Notes under the pieces: generated by a model
The model's database searches: none
Told to the model about the DNA's origin: nothing
The model's input: the letters and a program-made list of their open reading frames with translations, nothing else
Position numbers and translations under genes: made by a program
Assembly: GCA_038373885.1 (NCBI GenBank)
Contig: JAWZYV010014436.1
Location: 96,285 to 160,284 of the forward strand
Source: Cheiracanthium punctorium
Taxonomy: Eukaryota; Arthropoda; Arachnida; Araneae; Cheiracanthiidae
Length of the DNA: 64,000 nt
Direction of reading: 5' to 3'
In this document: piece by piece, positions 59,801-64,000 of the stretch
Layout: every line of letters begins with the position of its first letter
Position numbering within the stretch: the first letter of the stretch is position 1

Positions 59801-60870
59801 TACTATCTCATACTATTCTGTACATTTATCCATCCTAAACAAAGCAACAAATTGCATTTAATTAACCCCTTAAGCAGTTTGCCCGTACAGTGTACGTGCT
59901 TCCCAAAATTGGCCTCAGCTGGTTTGCCCGTAAAGCGTACGGGCATCGATATTTTCTCCTTTCCTTTTCTGATTTGCCCGTATATTTCATTATTGTGAAG
60001 AGACTATTTAGTATTAACATTTTTCAATAGATGACGTGGCTTGTCAATGTAACTGAAATGCTTTTCATTCGGGTTTTTCTTCCTAGTGAGAGAGCGTGAA
60101 TATTTCATCATATGCCTTTTAAAATATGCCTTTTTTGGAAGCATTTCGGTAAAAAAATTGACTGCTTAAAGATTACTTTGCTGTAGTGCAAATGCCTATT
60201 TGAATTCATTTTTCCAAAAAGGACCCACTTTCTTTTAATTCACTGGAAATGATCATTTAAGACCTTGGTCATAACTGAGAATACAAAATGTTCACTATCT
60301 CATAACATTATTAATCAAGGAGCAAGAAAATTCAGCAAGGGACCACAAATAGTTAATCTTGTGGGTCCTTGGGACCCATAAGTTTAAAAAAACCAGATGA
60401 CAAACCTCTGTACTGTTAAATAGTCACACATTTGGTGCCAATAACAAATTGGTGAAAAGGTTCAATAGTCAAAATTCAAGTTTTTAATTATTTTAAGAAA
60501 AAGCTAATAAATCTTTGTAAAATTAGGCTTTAAAAAGTATGATTGGTACTTTTAATTTCTCGTAGCAGAGACAACTCACAAATAAGATTTTTTAAATCTC
60601 AAAATTTTTTCTAAAGATGCAGTCAACCGAGTGCCATACATATTGACACAAAATCACAAAATGATGGCTATGTCAATACCTATCACTGTTTTTGAAAAGT
60701 CTAAAATGCACCAGCTCAGTAGGAAATTATACAAAAATACATGAAATAGAAGAAAATCTTAACTAACCTATAATGGAAACACAGTTTTTATTTACAACTC
60801 CACTGGGTAAAATATGAAAATCATATTCAGTGCCATCAACAACAACAGTGTGCCCGGCATTGTTACCACC
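34548..60870 (-). CDS. ADSS: Adenylosuccinate synthetase, twelve exons (first exon outside window)
   Basis: This enzyme makes adenylosuccinate from IMP, aspartate and GTP, the first step of AMP synthesis from IMP, in the cytosol. Exons on -: 60870-60768, 57065-56952, 53312-53255, 48652-48607, 48483-48422, 46853-46772, 43996-43873, 43792-43638, 39755-39631, 37858-37761, 35748-35599, 34600-34548 (TGA). All phases join, giving 389 residues and matching the animal enzyme from its [11 protein letters not shown] onward (His of NAGHT is catalytic). Further landmarks are [104 protein letters not shown] and the C-terminal [16 protein letters not shown]. The exon with the GDEGKGK phosphate-binding loop is missing and must lie right of 64000. 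One oddity: TTKRKRR replaces the usual TTGRKRR in the nucleotide-binding loop. Confidence 0.96.
36311..36415 (-). CDS. Candidate terminal exon of an unidentified protein inside an ADSS intron
   Basis: On -, an acceptor-like ATTCAG (ending 36416) is followed by a 34-codon frame. It starts [15 protein letters not shown] and ends QLVAGGSK with TAA at 36313-36311. AATAAA lies 2 nt beyond (36308-36303). The composition (charged, amphipathic helix) looks like real protein rather than AT-rich noise. I do not recognise the family and see no matching upstream exon. It may be the last exon of a nested gene, an alternative ADSS 3' end, or a retrocopy tail. Confidence 0.4.
   Translation of the reverse strand, partial: NLRDFSPKEAGEEQDSLRTRFIKMANQLVAGGSK
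37883..38030 (+). mobile_element. 148-bp palindromic element beside an ADSS splice acceptor
   Basis: The 11-bp duplication AATACACAGGT (37872-37882 and 38031-38041) flanks a near-perfect palindrome (arms to about 37936 and from about 37944). A one-sided tail, CGTTTAACACCAGTATTTTGAG, follows. The arms (AAAACTTTGTAAAAAACACA, AGAAGTAA) and the tail match the larger element at 40212-40489, but the ribozyme core is absent. It lies about 25 nt upstream of the acceptor of ADSS exon 37858-37761. Confidence 0.85.
39890..40165. mobile_element. Pogo/Tigger-like miniature element
   Basis: It begins CAGTAAAACCTCGATACAAC after TA (39888-39889), a terminus typical of Tigger/pogo derivatives. It ends ...GCGAATCAACTG before TA (40166-40167). 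Internal phrases such as TATCGAGGGGAG and TATAGCGGGATC suit the family. The right end is decayed and no transposase is present. Confidence 0.55.
40266..40311 (-). ncRNA. Hammerhead-ribozyme-like motif, left arm
   Basis: The mirror of 40357-40402 on -: CTGATGA at 40308-40302 and GAAA at 40280-40277. All core positions are conserved between the arms. Confidence 0.78.
40357..40402 (+). ncRNA. Hammerhead-ribozyme-like motif, right arm
   Basis: CTGATGA (40360-40366) is followed by helix II GTTCAAAA (40368-40375)/TTTTGAAC (40380-40387), then GAAA (40388-40391). Helix III is CG/CG with loop TG (40392-40397), and the cleavage triplet GUA ends at 40399. Helix I starts GGA (40357-40359) with TCC (40400-40402). 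This is a full type I hammerhead core with a very short helix III. One extra base (A40367) precedes helix II. Confidence 0.78.
42351..53454 (-). other. ADSS introns between 39755 and 53255, no further gene seen
   Basis: Apart from the ADSS exons and the inverted-arm repeat, this is AT-rich intron sequence. It has simple tracts (poly-T 47806-47833, poly-A 45919-45937, TG repeat and G-run near 46362-46389, ATATAT near 43620). Short open frames lack any family signature. Confidence 0.5.
51650..52985. repeat. Element with diverged inverted arms
   Basis: About 51655-51770 matches the reverse complement of about 52864-52975. Shared blocks are TAATTATCATA, CCTTCAAA(G/A) and AAAATTTGA(G/A)GAAAATCT. 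The spacing is about 1.1 kb and the middle is non-coding. The left outer phrase TTCCACATCAAATCAAAC resembles TTCCATATAAAACCAACC near 63507, so the family may recur at the window's right end. Borders are not resolved. Confidence 0.55.
54064..54946 (+). repeat. 883-bp direct repeat, copy A
   Basis: It begins TAATTGTAGAGGAGCAATAC and ends CGCTCCCAGAAAA. It matches copy B at a constant offset of 897 bp with no difference that I can see. A G-run (about 54031-54056) lies just before it. Confidence 0.92.
54961..55843 (+). repeat. 883-bp direct repeat, copy B
   Basis: Separated from copy A by 14 nt (CATATAAGAGATAT), which echo the CATATAAGAGA found about 20 nt into each copy. The pair looks like a very recent duplication or an assembly duplicate. 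The unit contains a short inverted TACTGAGATCC/GGATCTCAGTA pair near its end. Confidence 0.92.
57203..57876 (-). mobile_element. Internally deleted mariner-like element
   Basis: The inverted ends are AAGGGGTGATCAAATGAAAAG on the left and AGGGTTGATACAATGAAAAG as the reverse complement of the right, near TA dinucleotides. It is about 0.67 kb where a full mariner is about 1.3 kb. It contains the truncated transposase described separately and lies in the ADSS intron between exons 57065 and 60768. Confidence 0.8.
57205..57679 (-). pseudogene. Mariner transposase with central deletion
   Basis: From the ATG at 57679 the - strand reads [13 protein letters not shown], then a stop, then [17 protein letters not shown], the N-terminal helix-turn-helix start of a mariner transposase. 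It jumps to [20 protein letters not shown], then the C-terminal part of the catalytic domain, [22 protein letters not shown], and [21 protein letters not shown] holds the last catalytic Asp of the mariner DD(34)D triad. The first two Asp and most of the core are deleted. Confidence 0.85.
58930..59010 (+). repeat. tRNA-derived SINE head
   Basis: The A-box-like TGGCACTGTGGATTAG (58935-58950) and B-box-like GGTTTAAAGCC (58978-58988) are spaced as in a tRNA, followed by CATTATGGGCATGC. I infer a SINE; the sequence is too decayed for a functional tRNA. Confidence 0.55.
59866..59960. repeat. GCCCGTA hairpin repeats next to TTAA
   Basis: After TTAA (59862-59865), two related units, TTTGCCCGTACAGTGTACGTGC and TTTGCCCGTAAAGCGTACGGGC (about 52 nt apart), each fold on themselves (GCCCGTA/TACGGGC). 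A third TTTGCCCGTA follows near 59972. It looks like the end of another TTAA-type element, but I cannot find its partner end. Confidence 0.4.
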
Positions 60871-63800
60871 CTGAAAGAAACAAAGAGAAATAAAATTACA
60901 AAATAATAAAGCCTTAACACATTTAATTAGAGTGCCCTGAAAGTTCTTGTATTGACGATATGGATATCATTTGGATATTTACTTAGCTAAACACCTATTC
61001 ATGTGATTTACATTGAAAATATGTCACATACAGTGCCATTTTCTGTACGATAAATCCTTTTCAGTATTAAAAAAAATATATACTACATAGAACTTATTTC
61101 TTGTACAATTTGAATGCAAAAACAAAAACTACAGAATTGAAGCAGCAATGATAAACAGAAAAAAACCAATGAATTCATCAAGTTGGAATATGGGGTACTT
61201 TTAGGAAATAAACAAATGGTTATAAAAATGCATCAATTAATCATTTTCTGGTTTCAGTCAAAGCCCTAAAATTTCTAATCACATAATCAAATTAAAACAG
61301 TGAGTTGTTTTAATTTTGCACTGCAGGTTTTAATTAGGGATTCCCAATGAAGTTGATAAAAAATCTTTTTTGGTTTACAATTTTTCAGAGTATGGTTTTT
61401 AAACCCCTTGTTAATAGCCTGGAACTGCCACACAAGTTTTGAATGGAGGGTCACCAAACATGATTGCCATTTGTAAAGGCTTACCCACCTAACAAAGACA
61501 TAATAAAAATCCAAGCCCATGCTGGGAATTGAGCCCAGAATTAAGGGGCATGATATTTAGAAATAATGCGAATCAAGTACTAACAATCTATTTGTGCAAA
61601 TGTTACGAATCATTTAGAACTCTGGTACTTTTAGTCACTATAATGAAAGACTAATAACTGGTGAGGTATAAAAAGGAAGTTTCGGACATAATCCATTTAT
61701 TAATACAGTAGTTGCCACTTATTTCGATAACATTGGGATGAACTGAAATTGACCAATTAACCAATTGACCAATAACAGAAATAAACAGTGGGACCAAAAT
61801 AAAAGTGAGAAAATTTAAGAAAGTAAATGAAATCAAAATATATTAACTACATTAGTCAACAGTTTATTCTTAAATATGGGCATTCATTTAAGAAAAAAAC
61901 AAGTGAAAAAATAAACATGCACATTTATTAAAAAAACTATTACAATTTCTCCAGTGTATGTGTGTGTGTGGGGAGGGGGATCCAAAATTAAAGGCTGTTT
62001 TACGGGCTTAGTGTTATGGATGGCAAATTGAATTTCAGTTAATATTGAAAAGAGGCGATTATGTTGTTCTTCTCAAATGTTCAATGTAAAGTGTCTACAG
62101 TACTCAGCAAATCTATTCATGTGCCACGTAACCGGTTCAAGTGCACATGATCATCATTATCAGGCGCCTCATTGGTTTTGATCATTATTTTTATCAAAAT
62201 TCTATTAAGTGTATTAACAATTGTTTTGATTGAATTACTGTAACACCTCCAAACATATATGAATCATTTTTGACTACTTTCACTTTGCCGTACAAGTTAA
62301 TTTCGTCAAAATTATACCTAATCTCAAAAGTTTACTTAACCTGATAAAGTGGCATTCACTATAGAGGTAACTGGCGGAAAACCAGTGCAGTTTGGCCATT
62401 ATGTTCTTCTCATATCAATTTTCACCAGATTAAGTGGCTCACTAGATAAATGACGGCCCACTGTCCCATTCTAAAAATCAAAGGGTCAATCCAGGAATTC
62501 TTATCAAGAGTTCCTTTTTGTGAATTTCAACATCTATTTTTGTTAGTTTTCTAACCAACATTCATAAAAGTAACTCTTTCTTGTTAAAACAAGTTACAAA
62601 ACATACCTTGAAAGGCCGTTTTATTCAACTGTATTTTTGTAAAGGGGGTGCAAAATGGGCCTTAATTTTGTCTACACTGATCTTCGAAATCCTTTGTTAT
62701 TATTCAGTAAATTTATTCCTTCCCTCCAATAATAAGAATTTAATAATTAATGTAAGCAACATGCAAAAATTAATCAAGCATCTTTTGGAGCAATTCTAGA
62801 TTTTGGCATAATCAATGTTGTTAAACCAACTCGGTAGTTGCTATAACCCATGAGCGATGCTGCAACTTAAGTATTTGTTACCCAAGGCAAAACTTAATTT
62901 TGGTGGTTCTTTCTTTGGAAATATAATGGATTCTGTAACACCTGGGGTACATGCCCCATTTGCCTTTCTAGTTGCAGGTCCAGAAACTTTACTCTCCCCC
63001 TACAATATTTCTGAATTTTACAAATCCAGGCAAAACAACAATCAGTAAGAGTTTTTTTTTTTTTTTTTTTAAATGCCAAATTTGTAATTCTAACACTTCG
63101 TAATTATAAATAGTGAATAATTTCAGACATTGCTGCATAACAGCTACAAAATCAGCATATTCGACTTTTTATAATATAACTCACAAAATAATTTTTAAAT
63201 ATTTTCCAATCGGGTACGTATAAAAAAAAAAAAAAAAACATTTGGAGGGGGAGGGGTCCCAAACAGCAAAAAGGCAGAATTTCACACAAAAATACTATAT
63301 CATTACCATTTTAGTAACAAAAATCCAAATTTCGGGGAGGAGGGGGGGGGGAACCCCTGGACGTAAATACGTCCTTATTTCCAATGAATGGTCGATTAAG
63401 TCCATTTACTGAGTAGTTGTATGCAATTTTTTAATCTCCCCAATTTATTCCGAATACAAAAAAATTACATTCGGACGGATATTGCTTCATGATGGAAATT
63501 GACTTACGGGTGATTCCATATAAAACCAACCAATAAAATTTTTATTTTTTATGTTGACGTATCAGATTTTAATGATTTTTTGTCTGTTTGTTGTACTTAG
63601 CTATGAGATGAAAATTGTGAAGTTTCAATTTTTTTCGACAACTTTTTCAAAAGTTATGAATTTTTGAAATTTTGAAAAAGTCAGAAATTTTGCATGACAT
63701 ACCACTCTTTAAATGGTTGTAACTCAAGACCTATTTGACCTAGACAGTTGAAATTTATGTCATTTTGTTCAGCTTTTAGTGCCATTTCATTAAAGATATA

Positions 63801-64000
63801 GCATAGCCATGTTAATTTAAAAAAATTCTTTTTTTTTAATTTTTAAAATTTTAATTTTTTTATAATTTAAAAACGGAATTTTTAATTTTTTGAAAAAAAT
63901 ATATGTTATTTAGCTCACTTTTATCAACATTTATGCCAAATTTCAAGATGGAGTTTCTATGGCATCAGGGTGAAAAAAAAATTTTTCTCTTTATGCAATC
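60871..64000 (-). other. ADSS intron reaching the right edge
   Basis: No GDEGKGK-type exon is visible on the - strand, so the ADSS first exon is beyond the window. The last 500 nt (63480-64000) look like an interspersed repeat (GTTGTAACTCAAGACCTA, TTTCAAGATGGAG). G-rich and C-rich runs occur at 63245 and 63336. Confidence 0.5.
61460..61600 (-). repeat. tRNA-derived SINE fragment
   Basis: On -, GGGCTCAATTCCC (61536-61524) is a good B box within a TGGG...CCCA stem. It is followed by AGCATGGGCTTGGATTTTTAT and preceded by an A-box-like GTTAGTACTTGATTCG. The TGGGC phrase after the B box resembles the 58930 copy, in opposite orientation. Confidence 0.5.

Noticed and set aside
1..64000. CRISPR arrays, operons or bacterial regulatory sites
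   Set aside because: Spliceosomal introns and animal genes show eukaryotic nuclear DNA; the only phased array (75-bp units) has no unique spacers.

Overview
The window is nuclear DNA of an intron-rich, AT-rich animal, most likely an arthropod. The element set (BEL/Pao, Penelope-like, hAT, mariner, Helitron-like, TTAA-flanked and pogo-like elements) fits a chelicerate such as a spider, but the species is inference. Two host genes are recognisable and converge. On the + strand, positions 883-16458 hold the last four coding exons of ADCK5, an aarF/ABC1-family atypical kinase. On the - strand, positions 60870-34548 hold twelve coding exons of adenylosuccinate synthetase (ADSS). Its first exon, with the GDEGKGK loop, must lie beyond 64000. 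All splice phases close in both genes; one ADCK5 intron uses a GC donor.

Region by region: 1-16.5 kb is ADCK5. Its introns carry a foldback element (3953-5012), a Helitron-like repeat (about 5961-9066) split by a 1.2 kb inverted-repeat element with 75-bp tandem repeats (6165-7384), and an antisense BEL/Pao retrotransposon (10435-16156) with both LTRs and a 5-bp target duplication but two frame breaks. Positions 16.5-34.5 kb, between the genes, hold a nested stack. A TTAA-flanked element (18932-24290) contains an inverted dimer of a Penelope-like element (19010-23854, 13-bp target duplication), and the left PLE copy is itself split by a 1.04 kb insertion (20271-21313). A BEL remnant, a short hAT derivative and a second TTAA-flanked element follow. 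Positions 34.5-64 kb are ADSS; its introns carry two short palindromic elements, a second Helitron-like copy, a 2.85 kb hAT derivative with an 883-bp near-tandem duplication, an internally deleted mariner and two tRNA-like SINEs.

The most interesting system is a set of Penelope-type insertions that share one architecture: an inverted partial copy, then a direct copy with a longer 3' tail, all flanked by one 11-13 bp target duplication. Two of the three carry hammerhead-ribozyme-like cores (CTGANGA, helix II, GAAA) in both arms. One is only 278 bp long, codes for nothing, and has a matching empty site elsewhere in the window. The third sits about 25 bp upstream of an ADSS splice acceptor.
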